Shown here piece after piece: positions 18,926 to 28,727 of a DNA stretch of 64,000 bases. The stretch is from Microbacterium sp. ABRD28 (lineage in GTDB: Bacteria > Actinomycetota > Actinomycetes > Actinomycetales > Microbacteriaceae): NCBI RefSeq assembly GCF_003850245.1, contig NZ_CP031015.1, positions 2,542,001 through 2,606,000 of the forward strand, read 5' to 3'. Each line of letters begins with the position of its first letter. Positions within the stretch are counted from its first letter, which is position 1. The translations under genes were made by a program, and so were the position numbers. The notes below the pieces were generated by a model that did no database searches, was not told the origin of the DNA, and saw nothing but the letters and a program-made list of their open reading frames with translations.

Positions 18926-20164
18926 GTGCTGTTCTGTGTGACGGCGAATCATCGCAATACGGATTTCGAGGTGCTGGGTCGCATCTCGGCCGTCGCCGAA
19001 TCCACCGGACGAGCGCTCGTCTCCGAGCACGACTTCGTGCGCGGCGCGGTGGTGCTGTCCACCTGCAACCGCTTCGAGGCGTATCTCGAGGTGGACGAAC
19101 CCCTCACCGGCGGCGCGGTCGTCGCCCGCGAAGCGGTGCTCGAGGCTCTCGGTGACGCCGCCGGCGACGATGCGCATGCGCTGCGCGAATCCGCGGTGTC
19201 GCTCTGCGGCGACGATGTCGTGCGTCACCTCTTCGCGGTCAGTTCGGGCCTGGAGTCCATGGTCGTCGGCGAGGAGGAGATCAGCGGCCAGGTGCAGCGG
19301 GCGCTGGTGCAGGCCCGCACCGACGGCACGACCAGCACGCAGCTCGAGCAGGTCTTCCAGCGCGCCACCCACGCCACCCGTGAGATGCGGGCCAAGGCCG
19401 ATGTCGGCGCCGGGCGTCGCTCGCTCGCCCGTCTCGCCCTCGACCTCGTCGACACCCGCGTGACCGACTGGGGCACCGTCCCGGTCCTCCTCGTCGGCAC
19501 GGGCAGCTACGCGGCGACCACCATCGCCGCCCTGCGCGCCCGCGGCGCGCGCGACATCGGCGTGTACTCCGCCACCGGCCGTGCCGCACGGTTCGCTGCC
19601 CGTTACGGCGTCCGCCCCGAGGCCGATCTGTCCCGCGCGATCGCGCACGCCGAGATCGTCATCACCTGCACCGCCCGCTACGTCGTCACCCCCGACGACA
19701 TCCCCGACACCGCTCGGCGCATCGTCATCGACCTGGGTCTCCCGCGCAACGTCTCCCCCGAGGTGGGCGACCTTCCCGGCGTCGAGCTGCTCGACCTCGA
19801 GCTCCTCGGCCGTCACGCCGCGTTGCCCGAGCTCGGCCCCGGCGCCCACGAGCTGGTCGGCACGGCTGCGGCGACCTTCACGGCAGAGCGGGCCGCCGCC
19901 CCCGCGATCGTCGCGGTGCGTCGTCATATCCAAGACGCCCTCGACGACGAGCTGTCGCGACTGCCCGAAGACGCGGATCGGGCTCGCGCCGCCCTCCGCC
20001 ATCTCGCCGGAGTCCTCTCCCACCGTCCGTCGGTGCGCGCCCGAGAGGCGGCGGCAGCCGGCGAGTTGGAGGAGTTCGAGCGCGCGCTGGATCTGGTCTT
20101 CGGGATCTCGGTCGACCACGGCGCGGCAGAAGCCGGCGGCGCGGCGTCACCGGCCGCCGGCTGA
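18926..20164 (+). CDS. hemA: Glutamyl-tRNA reductase
   Basis: First committed step of C5 haem synthesis: NADPH-dependent reduction of glutamyl-tRNA to glutamate-1-semialdehyde, passed to HemL. The 412-residue product has the nucleophilic cysteine in LSTCNRFEAY (C47), the catalytic-domain motif LFAVSSGLESMVVGEEEI, the dinucleotide fold VLLVGTGSYAATT and a C-terminal dimerisation helix. The GTG start has a -10 six bases upstream, so the mRNA is probably leaderless. It is divergent from hemE. Confidence 0.95.
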   Translation: MLFCVTANHRNTDFEVLGRISAVAESTGRALVSEHDFVRGAVVLSTCNRFEAYLEVDEPLTGGAVVAREAVLEALGDAAGDDAHALRESAVSLCGDDVVRHLFAVSSGLESMVVGEEEISGQVQRALVQARTDGTTSTQLEQVFQRATHATREMRAKADVGAGRRSLARLALDLVDTRVTDWGTVPVLLVGTGSYAATTIAALRARGARDIGVYSATGRAARFAARYGVRPEADLSRAIAHAEIVITCTARYVVTPDDIPDTARRIVIDLGLPRNVSPEVGDLPGVELLDLELLGRHAALPELGPGAHELVGTAAATFTAERAAAPAIVAVRRHIQDALDDELSRLPEDADRARAALRHLAGVLSHRPSVRAREAAAAGELEEFERALDLVFGISVDHGAAEAGGAASPAAG

Positions 20165-20181
20165 CTGACGACGCTCCGGGG

Positions 20182-21027
<846 letters not shown>

Positions 21028-21113
21028 GGATCTCCACCCCGGCCGCGGTCGCGTGTTGCGCCATCCCGCGCCACCCGCTACCCGGTTGTCCCGCGGTCGT
21101 ACGATGGGGGGCT

Positions 21114-24100
21114 ATGCCCACGACGCTCCCGGTGATCGCCTACCCGCCCGAGCTGCCCGTCAGCGCGGCTCGGGACGAGATCGCCGCCGCCATCCGCGAC
21201 CACCAGGTGGTGATCGTCGCCGGGGCGACCGGGTCGGGCAAGACCACGCAGCTGCCGAAGATCTGCCTCGAGCTCGGGCGGGAGCGCATCGCACACACCC
21301 AACCCCGCCGCATCGCGGCGCGCTCGATCGCCGAGCGCATCGCCGAGGAGCTCGAGGTGCCCCTCGGCGGGGCGGTCGGGTACAAGGTCCGCTTCACCGA
21401 CCAGGTCTCCGACGACACCCGTGTCGCCCTCATGACCGACGGGATCCTCCTCAACGAGATCCACCGCGACCGGCTCCTGCGCCGCTACGACACGATCATC
21501 GTGGACGAGGCCCACGAGCGGTCGCTGAACGTCGACTTCCTGATCGGCTACCTCACCCGCATCCTCCCCCGGCGTCCCGACCTCAAGGTCATCATCACCT
21601 CGGCCACGATCGACCCGCAGAGCTTCGCCGCCCACTTCGCCGACCGGTCGGGCACCCCGGCCCCGATCATCGAGGTCTCGGGTCGCACGTATCCGGTGGA
21701 GATCCGCTACCGCCCGCAGACGGAGGCGGCCGACGACGACATCGATGGACTGCTCGCGGCGCTGCGCGAACTCGATCGCGAGCAGGCCGGCGACGTCCTC
21801 GTCTTCCTGCCCGGAGAGGCCGAGATCCGTGACGCGATGGATGCCGTTCGCGGCATGTACGCAAAGGACGCCGCGCCGACCGAGGTCCTCCCCCTCTACG
21901 GCCGGCTCACCTCGGCCGAGCAGCATCGGGTGTTCGAGCGGTCGACGACGGCAGGGCTCCGCCGCCGCGTCATCCTCGCGACCAACGTCGCCGAGACGAG
22001 TCTGACCGTTCCCGGCATCCGGTACGTGGTCGACACCGGCACGGCGCGCATCTCGCGGTACAGCAACCGCAGCAAGATCCAGCGCCTTCCCATCGAGCCG
22101 GTCTCGCAGGCGTCCGCGCAGCAGCGCGCCGGCCGTGCGGGCCGCACCGCGCCGGGTATCGCGATCCGCCTCTACGGCGAAGACGACTTCACCGCGCGCC
22201 CGGAGTTCACCGAGCCCGAGATCCTCCGCACGAGCCTTGCCTCCGTGCTCCTGCAGATGCTCAGCCTCGGCTTCGGCGACGTGGCATCCTTCCCCTTCCT
22301 CACCCGACCCGACTCACGTGGGGTGAAGGCGGCGCTCGACCTCCTCACCGAGCTCGGCGCGGTCGACGCCGGCGAGCGGGGTCCCCGCCTCACCGAGGTC
22401 GGACGGCGGATCGCGCGACTGCCCATCGACCCGCGCTTCGCGCGCATGCTGATCGAGGCCGAGCGCACGAAGGTCCTCGGGCCGGTGCTGGCGATCGTCG
22501 CCGGCCTCTCCATCCAGGACGTGCGCGAGCGGCCGGAGGAGCGTCGTGAGGAGGCCGACCGCCTGCATGCCCGGTTCACCGATCCGACCAGCGACTTCCT
22601 GACCCTCCTGAATCTGTGGAATCACCTCCGCGAGCAGCAGGCGGAGCTCGGCTCGAGCGCCTTCCGGCGCCTCTGCCGCAGCGAGCATCTGAACTACGTC
22701 CGCGTGCGGGAATGGTTCGACGTGCACCGGCAGCTGGGTGCGCTGCTGGGCGTGAAAAGAGCGGATGCCACGGCCACGGCCGACCCCGATGACATCCACC
22801 GCGCGATCCTCTCGGGCCTGCTCTCGCAGATCGGCGTGCTCGATGAGCGGACCGCGACTCGTACCGGTGACCGCAACCGCGATCGGAAACGCCCGGAGCA
22901 GGGGCGCGCGGAGTATCGCGGCGCGCGGGGCACGCGTTTCGCGATGTTCCCAGGCTCGGGGCTGCGCAAGCGGCGTCCTGCGGCCGTCATGGCCGCCGAA
23001 CTCGTCGAGACCTCGCGCCTGTTCGCACGCACCGTGGCCGAGATCGACCCGGCGTGGGCGGAGGCCCTCGCCGGCGACCTCGCCCATCGCAGCGTCAGCG
23101 AGCCCCACTGGTCCAAGAGCGCCGGAGCCGCGTCGGCGTACGAGAAGATCACGCTGTTCGGGGTGGAGATCATCCCGCGGCGGCGGGTGCAGCTCGCCCG
23201 ATTCGATCGGCCCCTCGCCCGCGAGCTTTTCCTCCGCCACGCGCTGGTGGAGGGCGATGTCGATCTGTCGCATCTCGACAAGAGGTTGAGTGCCTTCGAG
23301 CGCCGCAACGCCGACCTCCGGCGGCGCCTGGAGAAGCTCGAGGAGCGCGAGCGCCGCCGCGACATCCTCGCCGGCGACGAGGCCGTGTACGCCTTCTACG
23401 ACGCGCGCCTTCCCGTCGACGTCTTCGACGTGCGCTCGTTCGAGCGCTGGTGGAAGGACACCTCGGCCCGCACACCGCGCCTTCTCGACATGACCGAGGC
23501 CGATCTCCTCGACGACGCGACACGCGCCGACGAGCGGGACTTCCCCACCCGGTGGCGGCAGGGCGACCAGGTGCTCTCCCTCGCCTACCGGTTCGAGCCC
23601 GGGGCTCCCGACGACGGCGTCACCGTCGTCATCCCGCTGCCGCTGCTGGCACAGCTGCGGCCCGACGGCTTCGACTGGCAGGTCCCGGGGCTTCGCCCCG
23701 AGCTCATCGCCGGGCTCATCCGCTCCCTCCCCAAGGCCATCCGCCGCCATGTCGTCCCCGCCGCCGACTGGGCGGCGCGCCTGGGTGACGAACTCGACGG
23801 CCAGGGCCCCGAGTCCTCCGACGGGCTGCCGGCGACCACACTCGTGGCCGGACTCGCGCGGCTGATCCAGCGCGCCGCGAGCCAGCCCGTCACGACCTCG
23901 GACTTCGACCTCGAGCGCATCCCGGGCCACCTCCGGATGTCGTTCCGCGCCGTCGACGACCGCGGGCGGGCGCTCGGCAGCGACCGCGACCTCGAAGCGC
24001 TCCAGGACCGCCTTCGCGGACGTGCCCGCTCCTCGGTCGCCCGCACCCTGGAGCGTCCGACCGATCGAGTGGCCGCGGCGACGGCGCCGGCCGGCGCCAC

Positions 24101-24971
24101 GCCCGCTGAACGCACCGGCATCACCACGTGGGACGTCGGCGACCTCGCCGCAGTCGTCGACACCCGCGTCGCCGGCGGGGTGGTGCGCGGCTACCCTGCC
24201 CTGGTCGACGAGCGGGACAGCGTGGCACTGCGGATCGAGTCCACTCCGGATGCCGCCGCGACGGCCTTGCGCGCAGGCGTGCGTCGTCTGCTGCTCCTCG
24301 CAGTGCCCTCGCCCGCGGCGTACATCCTCGATCACCTCACCGCGGCCGAGAAGCTCGCGCTCGCCGCGAGCCCCTACCCGTCGGCCCGGGCACTCATCGA
24401 GGATGCGCGCTCCACCCTCGCCGATGCGGTTCTGGACCGCGTGGCCGGCGCGGAGCCGGTGCGGACGGCCGCGGTCTTCGGCCGTGCCCGCGAGGAGTTC
24501 TCCCGCGCGAACGTCGACGAGCTGTTCGCCCTGGTCTCGCTGGCCGCGAAGATCCTCACCGCGGCTCGCGACGTGGAGCGGGCGGTGCGCGGTGTGACGT
24601 CCATGGCCCTCCTCGGCGCGCTCGGTGACATCAAGGCGCAGCTCGCGGGCCTCATCTTCCCGGGGTTCCTCTCGCGCACCGGCGCAGCACGGCTGACGCA
24701 CCTCCCCCGCTATCTCCGCGCCGCCGCCGAGCGGGCGCACACCCTCGTCGACAACCCCGGCCGCGACCGTCAGCGGATGACGGAGTTCGAACGGGCCGCC
24801 GCGATGTTCGCCGAGGCGGGCGGGATCATCCCTCTTCCGGCGGAAGCGCCGCCTGCCCTCGTGCGCGCACGGTGGCTGCTCGAGGAGTATCGCGTGAGTC
24901 TCTTCGCCCAGCCCCTCGGCACCGCCGAACCGGTCTCGCTGCAGCGGATCCAGAAGGCGCTGCGGGAATAG
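21114..24971 (+). CDS. hrpA: ATP-dependent RNA helicase HrpA
   Basis: A 1285-residue DEAH-box helicase of the HrpA group, proposed to act on mRNA or stalled ribosomes. Helicase motifs are all present: I GATGSGKTTQ (38-47), Ia TQPRRIAARS, II DEAHERSLN (about 132), III ITSATIDPQSF and VI QQRAGRAGRTAPG. The HA2 and OB regions and the long DUF3418 C-terminal domain follow, giving the full HrpA length. The ATG at 21114 has TACGAT 8 bases upstream, slightly wide for a leaderless start. Its stop codon sits directly before a quinone-reductase remnant in the same frame. Confidence 0.93.
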   Translation: MPTTLPVIAYPPELPVSAARDEIAAAIRDHQVVIVAGATGSGKTTQLPKICLELGRERIAHTQPRRIAARSIAERIAEELEVPLGGAVGYKVRFTDQVSDDTRVALMTDGILLNEIHRDRLLRRYDTIIVDEAHERSLNVDFLIGYLTRILPRRPDLKVIITSATIDPQSFAAHFADRSGTPAPIIEVSGRTYPVEIRYRPQTEAADDDIDGLLAALRELDREQAGDVLVFLPGEAEIRDAMDAVRGMYAKDAAPTEVLPLYGRLTSAEQHRVFERSTTAGLRRRVILATNVAETSLTVPGIRYVVDTGTARISRYSNRSKIQRLPIEPVSQASAQQRAGRAGRTAPGIAIRLYGEDDFTARPEFTEPEILRTSLASVLLQMLSLGFGDVASFPFLTRPDSRGVKAALDLLTELGAVDAGERGPRLTEVGRRIARLPIDPRFARMLIEAERTKVLGPVLAIVAGLSIQDVRERPEERREEADRLHARFTDPTSDFLTLLNLWNHLREQQAELGSSAFRRLCRSEHLNYVRVREWFDVHRQLGALLGVKRADATATADPDDIHRAILSGLLSQIGVLDERTATRTGDRNRDRKRPEQGRAEYRGARGTRFAMFPGSGLRKRRPAAVMAAELVETSRLFARTVAEIDPAWAEALAGDLAHRSVSEPHWSKSAGAASAYEKITLFGVEIIPRRRVQLARFDRPLARELFLRHALVEGDVDLSHLDKRLSAFERRNADLRRRLEKLEERERRRDILAGDEAVYAFYDARLPVDVFDVRSFERWWKDTSARTPRLLDMTEADLLDDATRADERDFPTRWRQGDQVLSLAYRFEPGAPDDGVTVVIPLPLLAQLRPDGFDWQVPGLRPELIAGLIRSLPKAIRRHVVPAADWAARLGDELDGQGPESSDGLPATTLVAGLARLIQRAASQPVTTSDFDLERIPGHLRMSFRAVDDRGRALGSDRDLEALQDRLRGRARSSVARTLERPTDRVAAATAPAGATPAERTGITTWDVGDLAAVVDTRVAGGVVRGYPALVDERDSVALRIESTPDAAATALRAGVRRLLLLAVPSPAAYILDHLTAAEKLALAASPYPSARALIEDARSTLADAVLDRVAGAEPVRTAAVFGRAREEFSRANVDELFALVSLAAKILTAARDVERAVRGVTSMALLGALGDIKAQLAGLIFPGFLSRTGAARLTHLPRYLRAAAERAHTLVDNPGRDRQRMTEFERAAAMFAEAGGIIPLPAEAPPALVRARWLLEEYRVSLFAQPLGTAEPVSLQRIQKALRE

Positions 24972-25628
24972 CATCCACGCCCCGGGGCGTTCGTCAATCC
25001 GATCGACCACAAGCTGCGCTCAGGCCTCCGACCCTCGGCGCCGATCGCCGAGCCCCGGCGCATCGGGACCGACGGCGCCGGAGTGATCACGGCCGTCGGC
25101 CCCGACGTGGACGGCTTCCGCGTGGGCGACCCTGTCGTCGTGTTCGGCGCGACGGGGGCCTATGCCACCGACATCGCCGTCCCCGTCCGGTCGGCGCAGC
25201 CCCGGCCGGCATCCGTGACGGCGGCCGAGGGTGCGGCCCTGGGCATCCCCGTGGCGACGGCGTATCAAGCGCTGCGCTCGCTCGGTGTCCGCGACGGTGA
25301 CACCCTTCTCGTCCACGCGGGATCCGGCGCCGTCGGTCAAGCGGCCATTCAGCTCGCGACCCTGTGGGGCGCGCGGGTCATCGCCACACTCGTCCGGGGT
25401 CGCGATACCGCCGGCTACGGCATCCGGGCCTTCTCCGGCGGCGCGCCCACCCCGCTCACCCCGCAGCAGCGGGCATGGCGCGCCGAGGCGATACCGGTGG
25501 CGCTCGCGCTCCTGGCCGCCGAAGCCTTCTCCGTCGAGCTCGGACCCTCCTTCGCGCTCGGGGACGCCGCTGCCGCGCACCGCGCCGTCGAGCAGGGCGC
25601 CGCGGGCAAGGTCATCCTGCTTCCGTGA
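24972..25628 (+). pseudogene. Quinone reductase (MDR family) remnant with N-terminal and internal deletions
   Basis: The frame after the hrpA stop reads as a zinc-independent NADPH:quinone reductase that has lost two parts. Similarity begins abruptly at VNPIDHKLRSG (24993), a stretch normally about 40 residues into the protein. It continues through GAGVITAVGPDVDGFRVGD and LLVHAGSGAVGQAAIQLA (cofactor loop). It then jumps at about 25385-25415 from GARVIAT straight to GYGIRAFSGGAP, so about 70-80 residues of the Rossmann domain are missing. It ends normally (HRAVEQGAAGKVILLP). The rest has no stop or frameshift. No start codon with a ribosome site is seen; GTG 25083 would give 181 residues. The gap sizes are estimated from family knowledge. 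Confidence 0.75.
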
Positions 25629-25646
25629 CGCCACCGCCCACCCCGG

Positions 25647-25652
25647 TACGCT
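25647..25652 (+). promoter_or_regulatory. -10 element of the Gfo/Idh gene (leaderless)
   Basis: TACGCT ends 7 bases before the ATG at 25660. It lies in the 31 bases after the quinone-reductase remnant. Confidence 0.5.
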
Positions 25653-25659
25653 CGAACCC

Positions 25660-26643
25660 ATGACTGGACTTCGCTGGGGGATCCTCGCCACGGGGGGCAT
25701 CGCGCATGCCTTCGCCACCGATCTGCGCACCGCCGAGCGCGACATCGTCGCCGTCGGGTCGCGGCGTCAGGAGGCGTCGCGATCGTTCGCCGCCGAGTTC
25801 GGCATCCCGCACGCGCACGCCTCCTACGAAGCGCTCGTCGCCGACCCCGATGTCGACATCCTCTACATCGCCACCCCCCACCCCTTCCACGCCGAGAACG
25901 CGATCCTCGCGCTCGAGCACGGCAAGCACGTCCTGGTCGAGAAGCCCTTCACCCTCAACGCCGCCGAGGCCGCATCGATCCGCGACGCGGCCCGAGCGCA
26001 CGGGCTCCTGGCGATGGAAGCGATGTGGACGCGGTACCTCCCCCATATGATCCGCATCCGCGAGATCCTCGCCGCCGGCACGCTGGGCGAGATCCGCGCC
26101 GTCTTCGCCGACCACACCCAGAAGATCTCCGCCGACCCCTCGCACCGGCTGAACGCTCTCGACCTGGGTGGCGGCGCGCTGCTCGACCTCGGGATCTATC
26201 CCATCTCGTTCTTCTGGGACATCCTCGGCGCGCCGGCTTCGGTCACCGCACGGGCGCGACTGGCCGACACCGGCGCCGACGCCGACGTGTCGACGATCTT
26301 CACCCATGCCTCCGGCGCCATCTCGACGTCGATCACCTCGTCGCGTTCGGCCGGCCCCAACACCGCCCACATCATCGGGACCGAGGCTCGCATCGACATC
26401 GATCGCACCTGGTACACCCCCACGAGTTTCCGCGTCATCGGTCCCGACGGCACCGTGATCGAGGACTACGTCAGCGACATCGCCGGCCGCGGGATGCAGT
26501 TCCAGGCGCTGGCGGCTGAGGAGATCATCGCGCGCGGCGAGACCGACAGTCCCCTGCTCGGGATCGACGAGACCGTGGCGATCATGGGCACCCTCGACGA
26601 CATCCGCACCCAGATCGGCGTGCGCTACCCCGGGGAGAAGTGA
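25660..26643 (+). CDS. Gfo/Idh/MocA-family oxidoreductase
   Basis: A 327-residue NAD(P)-dependent dehydrogenase, a family that mostly acts on sugars, inositols or trans-dihydrodiols. It shows the N-terminal Rossmann start WGILATGGIAHAFATDL, the YIATPHPFH strand, the signature HVLVEKPF (catalytic lysine region) and the C-terminal LGGGALLDLGIYPISFFWDI. The ATG at 25660 is supported by a -10 seven bases upstream; the longer frame overlaps the remnant before it. The stop TGA overlaps the start of the NYN gene. A sugar substrate fits the transport genes downstream, but this is inference. Confidence 0.87.
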   Translation: MTGLRWGILATGGIAHAFATDLRTAERDIVAVGSRRQEASRSFAAEFGIPHAHASYEALVADPDVDILYIATPHPFHAENAILALEHGKHVLVEKPFTLNAAEAASIRDAARAHGLLAMEAMWTRYLPHMIRIREILAAGTLGEIRAVFADHTQKISADPSHRLNALDLGGGALLDLGIYPISFFWDILGAPASVTARARLADTGADADVSTIFTHASGAISTSITSSRSAGPNTAHIIGTEARIDIDRTWYTPTSFRVIGPDGTVIEDYVSDIAGRGMQFQALAAEEIIARGETDSPLLGIDETVAIMGTLDDIRTQIGVRYPGEK

Positions 26644-27500
26644 TGGCCGATCAGAACGGCCGCGTCGCGGTCTATCTCGACTTCGACAACATCGTCATGT
26701 CCTGGTACGACCGGGTGCACGGGCGGAACTCCTACGCCCGTGACCGTCAGCGCATCGTCGCCGGCGACGGCGATGCCGAGATCACCGAGCGGCTGGCCGC
26801 GGCCATGATCGACGTCGGCGCGATCATCGACTACGCAGCGACCTTCGGCACCCTCGTCCTCACGCGCGCCTACGCCGACTGGTCGTCTCCGGTCAACGCG
26901 GTGTACCGTTCTCAGCTCGTCGCCCGCGCCGTCGACCTCGTTCAGCTCTTCCCGGCGGCGGCGTACGCCAAGAACGGCGCCGACATCCGTCTGGCGGTCG
27001 ACGCGGTCGAGGACATGTTCCGCCTCGACGACCTCACTCACGTCGTCATCGTGGCGGGCGACTCCGACTACGTCCCGTTGGCTCAGCGATGCAAACGACT
27101 CGGACGCTTCGTCGTCGGCATCGGGGTGGCCGGGTCCACCGCCAAGTCCCTCGCCGCCGCGTGCGACCAATTCCATGCCTACGACGCCCTCCCGGGAATC
27201 CCCGCCCCGGCGGTGACCGAGAAGCCGGAAACCGCCCGCAGCCGGTCGCGGAAGAAGACCGTCGACCCCGGCGCCGAGCTCCTCCAGCGGGCGCTGCGGC
27301 TGGAGAGCGACCGCGAGGGCGAGGACTGGCAGCACGCGTCGGCGGTGAAGAGCCTCATCAAGCGTCTGGACCCGTCCTTCAGCGAGAAGGCCTACGGATT
27401 CCGCAGCTTCTCGGAGTTCGTCAAGGCCCACGCCGACGTCGCCGAGGTCGACGAGTCGGGCCACATCGTGCTCGTCCGCCTCGCGGGCGAGAAGACCTGA
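26643..27500 (+). CDS. NYN (LabA/PIN-like) domain protein with C-terminal LOTUS/OST-HTH domain
   Basis: A 285-residue predicted RNA-processing protein. The N-terminal NYN domain (PIN-like nuclease fold) has its acidic metal-site residues in VYLDFDNIVMSWYD, NGADIRLAVDAVEDM and VIVAGDSDYVPLAQRCKRLGR. A basic linker (SRSRKKT, about residue 200) leads to a C-terminal OST-HTH/LOTUS module ending in YGFRSFSEFVKAHADVAEV, an RNA-binding fold. The ATG at 26643 overlaps the previous stop (TGATG), with GGGGAGAAG just before it; GTG 26640 is the alternative. Target RNAs are unknown. Confidence 0.83.
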   Translation: MADQNGRVAVYLDFDNIVMSWYDRVHGRNSYARDRQRIVAGDGDAEITERLAAAMIDVGAIIDYAATFGTLVLTRAYADWSSPVNAVYRSQLVARAVDLVQLFPAAAYAKNGADIRLAVDAVEDMFRLDDLTHVVIVAGDSDYVPLAQRCKRLGRFVVGIGVAGSTAKSLAAACDQFHAYDALPGIPAPAVTEKPETARSRSRKKTVDPGAELLQRALRLESDREGEDWQHASAVKSLIKRLDPSFSEKAYGFRSFSEFVKAHADVAEVDESGHIVLVRLAGEKT

Positions 27501-27505
27501 CCCGC

Positions 27506-27511
27506 TACAGT
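27506..27511 (+). promoter_or_regulatory. -10 element of the ROK regulator gene (leaderless)
   Basis: TACAGT ends 6 bases before the GTG at 27518, within 10 bases of the previous stop codon. Confidence 0.5.
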
Positions 27512-27517
27512 GTGCAT

Positions 27518-28720
27518 GTGATCCGCCGAGAGACGCCGCCGGGCTCGCAGTCGTCACTGCGTGAAGCCAACCGCGCGCGCCTGCTCGAGACGCTGAAGCG
27601 GCACGGGCGGATGACGCAGGTCGAGCTGGCCGGTATCACCGGGCTGTCCCCGGCGACGGTGTCGAACATCGTCAAGGAGCTCGTCGCGTCCGGGGTGCTG
27701 CACACCTCGATCACCTCGCGCAGCGGTCGCCGGGCGACCCTGGTCTCCCTCGCCCGCCAGTTGGGTCTGGTCGCCGGAGCGCACTTCAGCTCGCGTCAGC
27801 TGCACATCGCCATCTCGGATGTCACCCGCACCGTCGTGAGCCAGAGCTCGCTCCCCCTTCCCCTCGATCACCGGCACGATTCCGAGCTCGACCGTCTCGC
27901 GCTGCTCCTGGGCGACATGATGGATTCCCTCGGCGGTGCCGTCGACGATCTCCTCGCCGTGGGGCTCGCCCTTCCCGCCCCGATCGACCCGCGGACCGGC
28001 ATGGTGAGCGCCGCCGGAATCCTCCGCGGCTGGGAGAACGTCGATATCGCGACATCCCTGACCGCCCGCATCCAGCGTCCGGTCCTCGTCGACAGCGAGG
28101 CCAATCTGGGGGCACTCGCCGAGGCCCGCGAAGGCGTGTCGAGGGACGTCGCGTCGTCGGTGTACCTCCGTGTGGGACACACGATCAGCGCGGGGATGGT
28201 CGTCGGCGGAGAGCTCTTCCGCGGTGTCAACGGCAAGGCCGGCCAGATCGGCCACGTCACGATCGACGAGAACGGGCCGATCTGCCGCTGCAGCAACCGC
28301 GGATGTCTCGAGACCTACGCCGGCGGGCCGGCCCTCCTCTCCCTCTTCCCGCCCGGGGAGGGGATGCGACGTCTCAGCGACCTCATCCAGGCCGCGGAGT
28401 CCGGCGACGGGAGCGCACGACGGGTGATCGCCGACGCCGGTCGGCACATCGGCATCGCTGCGGCGAGCCTGTGCAACCTCCTCGATCCCGGGCTGATCGT
28501 CGTCGGCGGCGAACTCGCCGAGGCCGGCGAGACCCTCATGGCACCGATGCGCCACTCGCTCGAGCGCACGGCGCTGGCCGCGGGCAACGGCCTGCCCGAG
28601 ATCGTCGCGAGCTCGTTCGGAGAATGGACCGAGACCCGGGGAGCCATCGCGGCCGCGCTCGACGCCGTCGCCTTCGATCATGTGGCGGTCGACAGCGGAG
28701 TCGATCGCGCCACCGCGTGA
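27518..28720 (+). CDS. ROK-family transcriptional regulator
   Basis: A 400-residue sugar-responsive repressor or activator of the NagC/Mlc/XylR group. The N-terminal winged helix-turn-helix reads KRHGRMTQVELAGITGLSPATVSNIVKEL (residues 28-56). The ROK domain follows with the structural zinc motif CRCSNRGCLE near residue 258. The kinase-type phosphate loop is degenerate (VAGAHFSSRQLH), as in regulators rather than sugar kinases. The GTG start is fixed by the -10 hexamer 6 bases upstream. Seven bases separate it from the first of two sugar ABC importers, so it most likely controls them. The inducer is unknown. Confidence 0.88.
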   Translation: MIRRETPPGSQSSLREANRARLLETLKRHGRMTQVELAGITGLSPATVSNIVKELVASGVLHTSITSRSGRRATLVSLARQLGLVAGAHFSSRQLHIAISDVTRTVVSQSSLPLPLDHRHDSELDRLALLLGDMMDSLGGAVDDLLAVGLALPAPIDPRTGMVSAAGILRGWENVDIATSLTARIQRPVLVDSEANLGALAEAREGVSRDVASSVYLRVGHTISAGMVVGGELFRGVNGKAGQIGHVTIDENGPICRCSNRGCLETYAGGPALLSLFPPGEGMRRLSDLIQAAESGDGSARRVIADAGRHIGIAAASLCNLLDPGLIVVGGELAEAGETLMAPMRHSLERTALAAGNGLPEIVASSFGEWTETRGAIAAALDAVAFDHVAVDSGVDRATA

Positions 28721-28727
28721 GCGGCCG

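Noticed and set aside
22314..25010. An 898-codon open frame antisense to hrpA
   Set aside because: It mirrors the coding frame of a clear helicase gene, has no recognisable domain, and such frames are expected at about 70% GC.
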